From Streptomyces brasiliensis (GTDB taxonomy: Bacteria; Actinomycetota; Actinomycetes; Streptomycetales; Streptomycetaceae), in NCBI RefSeq assembly GCF_014647875.1, contig NZ_BMQA01000019.1, positions 62,001 to 126,000 of the forward strand: DNA of 64,000 nucleotides, in the 5' to 3' direction. A model generated the notes under the pieces. It worked only from the letters and a program-made list of their open reading frames with translations, ran no database searches and was not told the DNA's origin. Every line of letters begins with the position of its first letter. The first letter of the stretch is position 1. A program made the translations under genes and the position numbers. Below, one piece after another: positions 50,734-61,201 of this stretch.

Positions 50734-51921
50734 TCAGGCAGGCTCCAGCGTGAGCGAGTCGAGGATCTCCCTGCGAAGACGCGGAGCGGCCTTGGGCATC
50801 CCCAGCAGCACGACACCGACGAGTTGCTTGCCGCGGTAGTAGCCGATTGCAGCTTCGCCGGCGAGGTCGCCCTCGAGCACCTCGATGTGCTCGCCGAGAG
50901 CGGGTGAGCCGAAGGACTGCAACTTCATCTCGAACTGGTCCGACCAGAACCACGGAAGCGGCCGGAACGGCTTGGGCTCGGTGGGTGTGCCGGACAGGTC
51001 GGCGAGCAGTGTTGCCGCAGCGCGAGCGGCGGTCTCCGTGGCCATCTGCCAGTGCTCTACCCTGCGCGGCACGTCGTCGAACAGCGGGTTCGGGAAGCGG
51101 GCGACATCGCCGACGGCGACGGCACCGGACCTGCCGCCCATCCGCATCGAGTTGTCGCACTCGACGCCGTTGGCCAGGTCCAGGCCGTTGCCCTCGAGCC
51201 ACTCGACGCAGGGCTGGGAGCCGATGGCCTCGACGAAGACGTCGCACTCGACCCGGGAGCCGTCGTCGAGCGACAGGACGTGGCCCGAGGGAGAGCTGTC
51301 GACGGCCTGGACGGAGCGGCCGAGGTGGAACCGGATGCCACGTGCCTCGTGGCGCCGTCGAATGGCGGTCCCGACGACCTCACTGAGCGGCAGGACCATC
51401 GGCGTCCTGTCGAGTGCGATGACGTCGACGCTGCACCCGAGGCCCGATGCCGTGGCCGCGATCTCGCAGCCGATGAAGCCGGCACCCACGATCGCCAGGC
51501 GGGTGCCCTGGTTCAGCAACGGCCGCAGTGCCGTGCAGTCGTCGAGCGTGCGCAGCGTGAACCCGTTGTCCGTCAGGTGTTCCGGCAGTCGTCGTGGGCG
51601 AACGCCCGTGGCAGCCACGATGCCGTCATAAGCGATGACGCTCCCGTCGGACAGGGTGAGGCGGCGGGCCTCGAGGTCTGCGTGGACCGCCGATACCCCG
51701 AAGCGCCAGTCCACGGCGCCGGTGTCCGGCCGTCGGCGCAGTTCCACCGCCGCAAGGTCCGGTGCCGCGGCGAGCAGCCCCTTCGACAGCGGCGGCCGTG
51801 TGTAGGGCGGGTGCCGTTCGGCACCGATGACCACGATCCCGCCCTCCCAGCCCTTGGCCAGGAGGGCTTCGGTGGCGCGGAGCCCACCGAGTGATCCACC
51901 GACGATGACGATCCGTGACAT
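50734..51921 (-). CDS. FAD-dependent ferredoxin reductase
   Basis: A 395-residue NAD(P)H:ferredoxin reductase of the rubredoxin/putidaredoxin reductase family. The FAD motif GGSLGGLRATEAL is at about residues 8-20, followed by ERHPPYTRPPLSKGLLA. NAD-binding IVGAGFIGCEIAATASGLG lies near 145 and the second FAD motif with AVGDVARFPNP near 270. It transfers electrons from NADH to the ferredoxin encoded 14 bp upstream and on to the P450 at 48574. Convergent with the P450 operon, and headed by the VOC gene under site G. Confidence 0.92.
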   Translation of the reverse strand: MSRIVIVGGSLGGLRATEALLAKGWEGGIVVIGAERHPPYTRPPLSKGLLAAAPDLAAVELRRRPDTGAVDWRFGVSAVHADLEARRLTLSDGSVIAYDGIVAATGVRPRRLPEHLTDNGFTLRTLDDCTALRPLLNQGTRLAIVGAGFIGCEIAATASGLGCSVDVIALDRTPMVLPLSEVVGTAIRRRHEARGIRFHLGRSVQAVDSSPSGHVLSLDDGSRVECDVFVEAIGSQPCVEWLEGNGLDLANGVECDNSMRMGGRSGAVAVGDVARFPNPLFDDVPRRVEHWQMATETAARAAATLLADLSGTPTEPKPFRPLPWFWSDQFEMKLQSFGSPALGEHIEVLEGDLAGEAAIGYYRGKQLVGVVLLGMPKAAPRLRREILDSLTLEPA

Positions 51922-51935
51922 GCCCGGGCTCCCGT

Positions 51936-52124
51936 CTAGCCGACGATCCTGATGGCTTGGACCGGGCAGGCGGTCACCGCTGCCTCGACCTCACCGCGCG
52001 AGGAGTCCGGTGCCTCGGCCTGGTAGACCAACTCGGCGTTGTCGTCGAGGTCGAAGACCTCAGGAGCGGCGAACACGCACTGGCCATAGTTCTGGCAGAC
52101 GTCCAGGTCGACGGAGACGATCAC
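51936..52124 (-). CDS. P450-associated single-cluster ferredoxin
   Basis: A 62-residue ferredoxin. The cluster motif is Cys10-x2-Tyr13-x2-Cys16 ... Cys53-Pro: three Cys and Tyr in the variable place, the pattern of actinomycete [3Fe-4S] (or labile [4Fe-4S]) P450 ferredoxins. N-terminus MIVSVDLDVCQNYGQC. GTG start overlaps the VOC stop by 4 bp. It should deliver electrons from the reductase to the P450. Confidence 0.93.
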   Translation of the reverse strand: MIVSVDLDVCQNYGQCVFAAPEVFDLDDNAELVYQAEAPDSSRGEVEAAVTACPVQAIRIVG

Positions 52125-52669
52125 TTGTCAGCTCCCGTCGAAAGGTAGAACCGGTCCTTCATCTCCTTGAGCAGTTCGGGCTGCTCGGCATTGCCGGGGT
52201 GAGGCAGCCAGCGGTCGCCGGCGGCCTGATACCGGGTGGCGAGCTCGATGAGGACACCGTGGGCCTTGTCCTCCGGGATGAAGTTCCACTGGAGCCACGG
52301 CATCGTGTCGGGGTGGCTGTCCTCGTCGAGCAGCAGCGGCAGATCGGCAGCCCGGCACTGCTCGACGGTGTGCCCGAAGTTCGAGGACAGGAAGGCGATG
52401 TGGTGGACGAACTCGCCGCGCTTGGCGAGCACCTTGTGCACCCAGCTGTTCTCGGAACCCGGTGCCCACAGCTGGATCGAGACGCCCGTGGGGTCCGGGT
52501 TCTGGAATGTCGCCCACACCATATGGGTGCCGTCGGAGGTGCCCTCTCCGTAGGTGATCTGTTCGTTGTGGCCAGGCGTCAGGACACCGAGGATGTCCTT
52601 CCAGTCCGCGATGGCCGTGTCCAGGTCTTTGACGCACATGGAGATGTGGTCGATGTACACGTGTGTCAT
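52121..52669 (-). CDS. VOC family protein
   Basis: A 182-residue VOC protein. First half begins YIDHISMCVKDLDTA, with HIAFLSSNF in the second and LWAPGSENSWVHKV between. The final strand carries NFIPEDKAHGVLIELA with the metal-binding Glu. ATG 52669 has AAGGGAG upstream. First gene of the operon VOC, ferredoxin, ferredoxin reductase; site G is 31 bp upstream. The reaction is unknown; epimerase or isomerase activity is typical. Confidence 0.87.
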   Translation of the reverse strand: MTHVYIDHISMCVKDLDTAIADWKDILGVLTPGHNEQITYGEGTSDGTHMVWATFQNPDPTGVSIQLWAPGSENSWVHKVLAKRGEFVHHIAFLSSNFGHTVEQCRAADLPLLLDEDSHPDTMPWLQWNFIPEDKAHGVLIELATRYQAAGDRWLPHPGNAEQPELLKEMKDRFYLSTGADK

Positions 52670-52699
52670 GGCGCTCCCTTCGGCGAGTCAGAACTTTAC

Positions 52700-52713
52700 A
52701 CCAAACGTTTGGT
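52700..52713. promoter_or_regulatory. Operator of the ACCAAnCGnTTGGT family (site G)
   Basis: ACCAAACGTTTGGT is a perfect 14-bp palindrome and matches the consensus completely. It serves the minus-strand VOC-ferredoxin operon, 31 bp upstream of its ATG. Confidence 0.8.
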
Positions 52714-52748
52714 CGTTGAAAAGAGTGTAATCCACTGGTGATCGGCTC

Positions 52749-52778
52749 TTGACAGTCCGCGTGGGGTAGGGGTTCGAT
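52749..52778 (+). promoter_or_regulatory. Candidate promoter of the acyl-CoA dehydrogenase-KorAB operon
   Basis: A consensus -35 TTGACA at 52749-52754, an 18-bp spacer and a weak -10 TTCGAT at 52773-52778. Site H begins 6 bp later, the same geometry as at site F. Confidence 0.5.
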
Positions 52779-52784
52779 GACACA

Positions 52785-52798
52785 AACAATCGTTTGGT
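52785..52798. promoter_or_regulatory. Operator of the ACCAAnCGnTTGGT family (site H)
   Basis: AACAATCGTTTGGT matches 11 of 12 fixed positions. It lies 18 bp before the acyl-CoA dehydrogenase ATG, across the divergent region from site G, 71 bp away. Confidence 0.72.
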
Positions 52799-52816
52799 TG
52801 AATCACTGGAGGGTAC

Positions 52817-53980
52817 ATGGATTTCGCGCTCACTCCAGAGCAGGAGGACTTCCGCCGCATGGTGCGGTCCTGGGTGGAGAAGGAGTGCCCGAAGGACGTT
52901 GCGCTCGAGCTGGAGAAGCAGGAGTTCCAGTACCCCCACGATCTGTTCAAGAAGATGGCCGACGCCGGGTTCCACGCGATCGGCGTCGCCGAGGAGTACG
53001 GCGGTGCCGGCGGTACCGAGGTCGACCAGGTCCTCCTCATCCGCGAGCTCTCCCGCTCCCTGGGCGGGCAGGCCTGGATCTGGGGCATCAACGCGTTCGC
53101 GGGTGCCAAGTCCGTCGGCTACTACGGCACGCCGGAGCAGAAGGCGCGCTTTCTCCCCGAGATCGCTGCCGGCACCAAGAAGTTCGCCATCGCGGTGACC
53201 GAGCCGGGAGGTGGCACCGACCTCCTCGGAGCCATGAAGACCACGGCGAAGAAGGTCGACGGCGGCTGGGTGATCAACGGCCAGAAGATCTGGTCGACGC
53301 AGGCACATGTGGCGGACTACCTGCTCCTGCTTGCCCGGTCCGACAAGAACGTCCAGAAGAAGACGCACGGGACGACCCTCTTCCTGGTGCCGACCAACAG
53401 CGAGGGCCTCGAAACCCGGCAGATCCCCAAGCTGGGTATGAAGAATGTCGGGTCCTGCGAGGTCTTCCTCGACGACGTCTTCGTGCCGGACGACCTCGTC
53501 CTCGGTGAGCCGGGCAAGGCCTGGTACATGCTCCTCGCGACGCTCAACAACGAGCGGATCATCATGTCCGCGCTCGCGCTCGGCATCCTCGACGGGGTCA
53601 TCGAGGAGGCGCTGCGCTACCTGAAGGAGCGCGAGGCGTTCGGCAAGCCGCTCGGCCAGTTCCAGACTCTGCAGCACTACATCGCGGACATGGTCATCGC
53701 CCAGAAGTCCGCCGAGCTGCTCGTCCACAACGCTGCCTGGAAGCAGTCGCAGGGTATGGACTGCGGCCTCGAGGCGAACATGGCGAAGATCGTGGCCTCC
53801 GAGGGGGCCTGCACCGCGGCGGACCGCGGAATCCAGATGTTCGGCGGCATGGGCTACTCGCTCGAGACGCAGATGCAGCGGTACTGGCGTGATGCCCGCC
53901 TCTACCGCATCGGCCCGATCGCCAACGAGATGGCCCGCAACTCCATCGCCGAGATGGTCGGTCTTCCCAGGTCCTTCTGA
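52817..53980 (+). CDS. Acyl-CoA dehydrogenase
   Basis: A 387-residue acyl-CoA dehydrogenase of standard length. Motifs: AVTEPGGGTDLLG near residue 130, NGQKIWSTQAHVADY near 160, IQMFGGMGYSLETQMQRYWRDARLYRIG at the C-terminus. ATG has GGAGGG six bases upstream. It should oxidise the activated acid to the 2-enoyl-CoA feeding the MaoC pair (44233-45092), with electrons passing to ETF encoded elsewhere. First gene of the operon with korAB; the gap to korA is 40 bp. Confidence 0.94.
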   Translation: MDFALTPEQEDFRRMVRSWVEKECPKDVALELEKQEFQYPHDLFKKMADAGFHAIGVAEEYGGAGGTEVDQVLLIRELSRSLGGQAWIWGINAFAGAKSVGYYGTPEQKARFLPEIAAGTKKFAIAVTEPGGGTDLLGAMKTTAKKVDGGWVINGQKIWSTQAHVADYLLLLARSDKNVQKKTHGTTLFLVPTNSEGLETRQIPKLGMKNVGSCEVFLDDVFVPDDLVLGEPGKAWYMLLATLNNERIIMSALALGILDGVIEEALRYLKEREAFGKPLGQFQTLQHYIADMVIAQKSAELLVHNAAWKQSQGMDCGLEANMAKIVASEGACTAADRGIQMFGGMGYSLETQMQRYWRDARLYRIGPIANEMARNSIAEMVGLPRSF

Positions 53981-54020
53981 GCAGCGGCTCCAGTGTCCGA
54001 CCGAGCTCAAGGAGGAGCCC

Positions 54021-55888
<1,868 letters not shown>

Positions 55889-55892
<4 letters not shown>

Positions 55893-56869
55893 CCGCGGAA
55901 GCGCTGCCCTTCCCGGGCCTGAGGGGGGTGCCGGTCGCCGAGGTGCCGGCCACCGCCAAGGACTACAGCTCCGACCAGGAGGTGCGCTGGTGCCCGGGCT
56001 GCGGTGACTACGTCATCCTCAAGACGATCCAGGGCTTTCTGCCCGAGCTCGGGCTGCGCCGCGAGAACATCGTGTTCATCTCCGGCATCGGCTGCTCGTC
56101 CCGGTTCCCCTACTACCTCGACACGTACGGCATGCACTCCATCCACGGGCGTGCCCCCGCGATCGCGACCGGCCTGGCGACCACGCGTGGCGACCTGTCC
56201 GTCTGGGTCGTAACAGGTGACGGCGACGCGCTGTCCATCGGCGGCAACCACCTCATCCACGCGATGCGCCGCAACGTCAACCTCAAGATCCTGCTGTTCA
56301 ACAACCGGATCTACGGACTGACCAAGGGTCAGTTCTCGCCCACGAGCGAGGCGGGGAAGGTGACGAAGTCGTCGCCGGACGGATCGGTCGGCGCGCCCTT
56401 CAACCCCGTGGCGCTGGCCCTCGGCGCCGACGCGACGTTCGTCGCCCGCGCGATCGACTCCGATCGCGCCGGGCTGACCGAGGTGCTGCGGGCGGCCGCC
56501 GCGCACCGCGGTACGGCCCTGGTGGAGATCTACCAGAACTGCCCGATCTTCAACGACGGCGCCTTCGAGGTGCTCAAGAACCCCGCGGAGTCGGCGCGGC
56601 GCCTTGTGCGGCTGCGGGACGGGGCGACATACAACATCGACGGGCGCGCGTACGTGCACGACGTGAGGTCCGCGTCCGCCGAGTCGTCGTGGGCGCTGTC
56701 GCGCCTCGACGACGGATCGATGGAGCGGGTGCCCGTCGGGATCTTCCGCTGCGTCGAGCGGCCGACCTTTGATGACCAGGTACGTGAGAACCGTGCACGT
56801 GCCGAGAAGGGCGACGACGCGGCGTTCCTCTCGCTGCTGGCCGGCCCGGACCCCTGGACCGTCGCCTAG
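55889..56869 (+). CDS. 2-oxoacid:acceptor oxidoreductase subunit beta (KorB-like)
   Basis: A 326-residue TPP-binding subunit. Fe-S cysteines Cys35, Cys38 (WCPGCGD), Cys69 (GIGCSS) and one in EIYQNCPIF; TPP motif GDGD at 110-113 ending in NN at 138-139 (LLFNNRIYGLTKGQ). ATG overlaps the korA stop. The TAG stop at 56867-56869 consists of the first bases of an inserted MITE-like element, so the original C-terminus may have been slightly longer; WTVA looks close to a natural end. Electrons likely go to FdxA (40913). Confidence 0.92.
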
Positions 56870-57032
56870 TGCTGTGACCGGAAAGGTTCACCGGCTCGCG
56901 ACCCCCGGCACGGCACCTCTCGGCGTTGTCGCATCACCCGAGTACATCCAGTACGCGGGTGACGCTCCGCCTTGCGATGCACCGCACCGGACGCCGCGAG
57001 CTTCCCGGCAAACCTTCCCGGCCACAGCACTA
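56867..57032. mobile_element. MITE-like element with 22-bp terminal inverted repeats
   Basis: About 166 bp, bounded by inverted repeats at 56867-56888 and 57011-57032 that differ at two positions; both begin with TAGTGCTGTG. It starts and ends with TA, consistent with a TA target duplication. It encodes nothing and contains an inner hairpin (56931-56945 and 56951-56965, two mismatches). Small elements of this form are moved by transposases encoded elsewhere. The left end supplies the korB stop codon. Confidence 0.72.
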
Positions 57033-57177
57033 GCCGCCCCCTGGCCCGGCCGTGGCCCGATTCATGCCGGGTTTGCGCCAGGACAGGGCGCGCCCTCACC
57101 CGCGATGACCGGTGAACACATGGAACCACGTCGTTCAGCCGTCTTCCGAACCGTCGACGAAAGAGCCGAGGCACGAC

Positions 57178-58869
57178 ATGGCAAGCAGATACGTACCACC
57201 CCCCTTCGACGCCGGCACGCGGACCTGGGCGGAGGCCGTTCCCCTCGGGGACGTGCCCCTGCGCGGTGCCGCACTGTGGGGTGACAGCGAGGCGATCGTC
57301 TTCCCCGGGACGCGGTGGACGTATCCCGAGCTGGCCGAGCAGGCGGAGCGCACGGCTCGGTCCCTTCTCGCGCTCGGCGTGCGCCCGGGCGACCACGTCG
57401 CCGTTCTGATGTCCAACTCTCCGGACTTCGTGCGCTGCCTCTTCGGGAGCGCGATGATCGGGGCGGTCGCCGTCCTCATCAACGCCCGGTACCAGGGCCG
57501 TGACCTCACGCACGTGCTCGCCGATTCGGGGGCCAAGGTCCTGCTCTCGGGAGAGCAGTCGGGCCAGCCGTTCAGCATGCGGGAACGGATCGAGTCCGCC
57601 CTCGACGATCTCGATCCCATGGACCCGGCGGGCCTTCCCACCGCATCGGTGCCGCAGCTGCGGCGCATCGTCATGCTCGGCGAGCTGCCCGAGGAGGCGC
57701 CGCCCGTCCATACGACGGCGGACGCCTTCGACGCCCTCGCGGAGACCGTCGACAGCGCCGATGTGCACCTGCTGCGCCGGCGGGTGTCGCTGCGCTCGAT
57801 CGCCGCCATGATGTACACCTCCGGCACGACCTCGGCCCCCAAGGGGTGCCTGCTGTCCCACGAGATGGTGGTCCGGAACGGCATCGCGGTGGGGGAGCGT
57901 CTCGACGTACGCCGGGGGGACCGCTTCTGGGACCCGCTGCCGATGTTCCACATGTCCTCGGTGCTGCCGATGATCGCGTCGCTCTACGTCGGCGGCACAT
58001 TCGTCTCGATGCAGCACTTCGAGGCGGACGCGGCACTGACCCTGATGCACGAGGAGCGTGTGACCCACGCCTTCCCGACGTTCCCGACGGTGACCCAGGC
58101 ACTGGCCCAGCACCCGCGCTTCGCCGAGGTCGACTTCAGCGAGTTGAGACTGGTCAACAACGTTGCGCCGCCCGCGCGTCTGCGGGAACTCCAGAAGCTG
58201 TGGCCCAACGCGACACTCGTGACCGCTTATGGATCGACGGAGACCGGCGGGTGCGTCTCCTTCAGTGAGATCACCGACTCGCTGGAGGACCGGACCAACA
58301 CGTGTGGCCGGCCCTTCCCGGGGATCGAGCTGCGCGTCGTCGACCGGACGACGGGGGAGACGCTCGCACTGGGGGAGCGGGGCGAGATCTGCGTCCGCGG
58401 ATACTCGATGTTCGAGGGCTACCGCGGAGACCCGTCACTGACGACCGACAAGACGGACGACGAGAGGTGGTTCCACACCGGCGACATCGGCTCGCTCGAC
58501 AAGGCGGGCCGGGTCTCGTACCACGGACGGCTCAAGGACATGCTCAAGGTGGGCGGCGAGAACGTCGCCGCCGTCGAGATCGAGGAACTGCTCCAGTCGC
58601 ACCCCGCGGTGAGCATTGCCCAGGTCGTGGGTGTGCCGGATCCGCGCCTGGTCGAGGTGCCGGCCGCGTTCCTCGAGCTGGCTTCGGGACACAGCGTCAC
58701 CGACCGGGAGATCTGGGAATGGCTCCAGGGGCGGGTGGCGACCTTCAAGGTGCCCCACTATCTGCGGTTCGTCGAGGAATGGCCGGTGGCGGCGACGAAG
58801 ATCCAGAAGTTCAGGCTCCGCGAACAGCTCTGCGCGGAACTGGGCCTGGCCGAGTCCGACGAGGTATGA
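57178..58869 (+). CDS. Acyl-CoA synthetase (AMP-binding)
   Basis: A 563-residue ANL ligase. ATP loop YTSGTTSAPKG begins near Tyr213; later YGSTETGG, GRLKDMLKVGGENVAA, and the C-terminal WPVAATKIQKFRLR. ATG 57178 is chosen over a GTG at 57112 because GAGG lies upstream and the paralogue at 62660 starts similarly. Paralogue of 62660 and more distant from 25018. It activates a carboxylic acid to its CoA ester. The MITE lies between this gene and korB, so it may have its own promoter. Confidence 0.92.
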   Translation: MASRYVPPPFDAGTRTWAEAVPLGDVPLRGAALWGDSEAIVFPGTRWTYPELAEQAERTARSLLALGVRPGDHVAVLMSNSPDFVRCLFGSAMIGAVAVLINARYQGRDLTHVLADSGAKVLLSGEQSGQPFSMRERIESALDDLDPMDPAGLPTASVPQLRRIVMLGELPEEAPPVHTTADAFDALAETVDSADVHLLRRRVSLRSIAAMMYTSGTTSAPKGCLLSHEMVVRNGIAVGERLDVRRGDRFWDPLPMFHMSSVLPMIASLYVGGTFVSMQHFEADAALTLMHEERVTHAFPTFPTVTQALAQHPRFAEVDFSELRLVNNVAPPARLRELQKLWPNATLVTAYGSTETGGCVSFSEITDSLEDRTNTCGRPFPGIELRVVDRTTGETLALGERGEICVRGYSMFEGYRGDPSLTTDKTDDERWFHTGDIGSLDKAGRVSYHGRLKDMLKVGGENVAAVEIEELLQSHPAVSIAQVVGVPDPRLVEVPAAFLELASGHSVTDREIWEWLQGRVATFKVPHYLRFVEEWPVAATKIQKFRLREQLCAELGLAESDEV

Positions 58870-58872
58870 GCT

Positions 58873-59394
58873 GTGCCCCAGAACGCGCTTGTACGCCGGC
58901 TCGACCATGTCGCGATCGCCGTCCGGGACCTCGCCGAAGCCGTACCGCTGTTCCACGACCTCCTCGGAGGGAAACTCATCGCGGGCGGCGACGACGAGCG
59001 CCAGGGACTGCGCACGATCCAGCTCCGGTACCCACCGGGGATCAAGATCGAGTTGATTCAGCCCCTCACCCCGGACACCCGTCTGGCGGCGTACCTGGAG
59101 AAGCACGGACCGGGATTCCACCACATGACCGGCTTCGTTTCCGATGTGGAAGAGGCCGTCGGAGCGTTGGAGTCCCGCGGTTTCGAGACCGTCGACACCC
59201 ATACCGACAGCCCCTACTGGCGCGAGACCTACGTTCGTCCGTCGTCGGGGTTCGGCACCCTGATCCAGCTCGCGTCCACGGAGCTGGAGTGGGAGGAGCC
59301 GGTCATGCCCGAGGGTGCCACGGTCGAGGACGTCGTGGCCGGCCGGATCGTCTGGACGGACGCCAAGCCCGCCTGGAAGGAGGAAACCCCGTGA
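58873..59394 (+). CDS. VOC family protein (methylmalonyl-CoA epimerase-like)
   Basis: A 173-residue VOC protein with GTG start 3 bp after the ligase stop. VRRLDHVAIAVRDLAEAV begins the first half and FHHMTGFVSDVEEAV the second; PGIKIELIQPL supplies a metal-binding Glu. Paralogue of the protein at 29172, sharing SPYWRETYVRPSSGFGTL-like PVWRETFVRPS. Its stop overlaps the EthD gene. It may epimerise or isomerise the CoA ester made by the neighbouring ligase. Confidence 0.88.
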   Translation: MPQNALVRRLDHVAIAVRDLAEAVPLFHDLLGGKLIAGGDDERQGLRTIQLRYPPGIKIELIQPLTPDTRLAAYLEKHGPGFHHMTGFVSDVEEAVGALESRGFETVDTHTDSPYWRETYVRPSSGFGTLIQLASTELEWEEPVMPEGATVEDVVAGRIVWTDAKPAWKEETP

Positions 59395-59717
59395 TCAAGC
59401 TTGTGGCCGTGGTGCGGCGCAAGGAGGACATCGGGTTCGAGGAGTTCCAGCACCTGTGGTGCGAAGAGCACCCACAACTGGTGCTGCAGATGCCCGGAGT
59501 CCGCCGGTACAGCCAGAATCTCGCGTTCGAGGGGCGGACACGGACGTGGCCGCTCGACGGCGTGGCCGAAGTGTGGTTCGACGACAAGCGTGCCGTCCGG
59601 GAGGCATTCGCCTCCGAGGCGGGTGCCGCGGCCACGGAGCACGAGAAGACCTTCGCCGGCGAGGTCACATGGTTCCTCGCCGAGGAGATCGCGTACGAGC
59701 GGGGGACGGAACAGTGA
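59391..59717 (+). CDS. EthD family protein
   Basis: A 108-residue dimeric alpha-beta barrel protein. It begins VIKLVAVVRRKEDIGFEEF, with FQHLWCEEHPQLVLQMPG carrying the family His, and ends FLAEEIAYERG. GTG 59391 has AAGGAGGAA upstream and overlaps the VOC stop by 4 bp. Similar in fold to the proteins at 13161 and 62106. Its precise function is unknown, but EthD proteins often accompany oxygenases and ring-cleaving routes. Confidence 0.85.
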   Translation: MIKLVAVVRRKEDIGFEEFQHLWCEEHPQLVLQMPGVRRYSQNLAFEGRTRTWPLDGVAEVWFDDKRAVREAFASEAGAAATEHEKTFAGEVTWFLAEEIAYERGTEQ

Positions 59718-60652
59718 CATCGCCGACGGGGACGCGGCTTCTGATCAGCGATCCCTATGTACTAGGTGGCAATGTCTTCGGGTGGACCGCCGACAAGAGC
59801 GAGTCGATGGCGGTTCTCGACGCGTATGCCGACGCCGGCGGCCAAATGATCGACACCGCTGATGTGTACTCGGAATGGGTGCCGGGCCATGTGGGGGGCG
59901 AGTCGGAACGGATCGTCGGCGCGTGGCTGGCCAAACGCGGGAACCGCGACCGGGTGCGGATCGCGACGAAGGTCGGCCAGCTGAAGAGCGCGCCGGGGCT
60001 GTCCCGAGCGAGTGTCCGGGCCGGTGTGGAGGGCTCCCTGCGGCGACTGGGGACCGACCACATCGACGTGTACTTCGCCCACTTCGACGACCCCGACACG
60101 CCGCTCGAGGAGACGATGTCCGCACTGGACGAGCTGGTGCGTGAGGGCAAGGTCGGGCACCTGGCCGCATCGAACTATGCGCCTGACCGGCTCGCCGAGG
60201 CACTCGACATCGCCGCGGCGAACGGATGGGCGTCCTTCGACGTCTACCAGGCCCACTACAACCTGGTCCGGCGTGCCAGGTTCGAGACGGACTACCGCGA
60301 TCTGCTGCTGACGCGGGGCGTGCCGGTCCTGGCGTACTACTCGCTCGCTCAGGGATTCCTGACCGGTAAGTACCGTGACGGTGCCGATGACAGCGGCACG
60401 GCCCGTACGGCGTCGGCGTTGCGCCACCTCGACGAGCGCGGGCGTGCGGTGCTCGCCGTCCTCGACGACGTGAGCGCCGCCCACCGGGTGAGCCCGGCGG
60501 CCGTGGCGCTCGCCTGGCTGCGCGAGCAACCGTCCGTCGCAGCGCCCGTCGCCAGCGCTCGTACGGTGGCGCAGCTGAAGGAGCTCGAGCAGGTTCGCGG
60601 CCTCCGGCTGGCTGACGACGAGATCAGCGCACTCACCAGGGCATCGGCGTGA
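59714..60652 (+). CDS. Aldo/keto reductase
   Basis: A 312-residue AKR TIM barrel. Asp and Tyr of the tetrad are in MIDTADVYSEW; Lys is in VRIATKVGQL; His is in VYFAHFDDPDTPLEETM. The end of the barrel has AAPVASARTVAQL for cofactor binding. GTG 59714 overlaps the EthD stop by 4 bp. It reduces an aldehyde or ketone with NADPH, or acts in the reverse direction. Its stop is coupled to the next VOC gene. Confidence 0.91.
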   Translation: MTSPTGTRLLISDPYVLGGNVFGWTADKSESMAVLDAYADAGGQMIDTADVYSEWVPGHVGGESERIVGAWLAKRGNRDRVRIATKVGQLKSAPGLSRASVRAGVEGSLRRLGTDHIDVYFAHFDDPDTPLEETMSALDELVREGKVGHLAASNYAPDRLAEALDIAAANGWASFDVYQAHYNLVRRARFETDYRDLLLTRGVPVLAYYSLAQGFLTGKYRDGADDSGTARTASALRHLDERGRAVLAVLDDVSAAHRVSPAAVALAWLREQPSVAAPVASARTVAQLKELEQVRGLRLADDEISALTRASA

Positions 60653-61179
60653 TGGGCCCGGTGAAGGGCCTCGGGCCCGTGGTCCAGGTCGCCTACGCCA
60701 CCACGGATGTGCGCGAGGCCGCGGTGCGATGGCATGAGCTCACCGGCGCCGGCCCGTTCTTCGTCCGGGAGCACGTCCCCACGGTCAGGGTACTCGCGGG
60801 TGGCCGGCCCGCGGTCTTCGACCACAGCTGCGCGCTCGGTCAGTGGGGCGACATCATGGTGGAGTTCGTGCACCACCACACGCTGGAGCCGCAGGGTCTT
60901 GCCGACGTGATGCGGCGTGGCAGCCGGGGAATCCACCATGTGGCGTGCTTCGTCGACGACCTGGAGGAGGCACGGGCCTCGCTCGAGTCCCAGTCGATTC
61001 CGCTGGTCATGGACGCCTGGAGCACGGAGGTGAGGTTCCTCTTCTTCGACCCGGGACCGGAGGTGGGGCACCTCATCGAGTGCTACGAGGCCACCGACTA
61101 CATGAGGTCTCTCTACTCCAAGGTCCGGCAGGCCTCCGTCGGTTGGGACGGTACGAACGTCATCAGGGAGCGCCGTTGA
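60652..61179 (+). CDS. VOC family protein
   Basis: A 175-residue VOC protein; ATG 60652 shares its A with the AKR stop (GTG 60649 is an alternative). The N-terminus GPVVQVAYATTDVREAAVRW is followed by CALGQWGDIMVEFVHHHTLE and IHHVACFVDDLEEA. The fragment at 33932-34135 is a decayed relative. Its partner genes suggest it acts on an intermediate of the same route. Reaction unknown. Confidence 0.87.
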   Translation: MGPVKGLGPVVQVAYATTDVREAAVRWHELTGAGPFFVREHVPTVRVLAGGRPAVFDHSCALGQWGDIMVEFVHHHTLEPQGLADVMRRGSRGIHHVACFVDDLEEARASLESQSIPLVMDAWSTEVRFLFFDPGPEVGHLIECYEATDYMRSLYSKVRQASVGWDGTNVIRERR

Positions 61180-61201
61180 GGCGCCCAGCCGGTGCGGTCC
61201 A

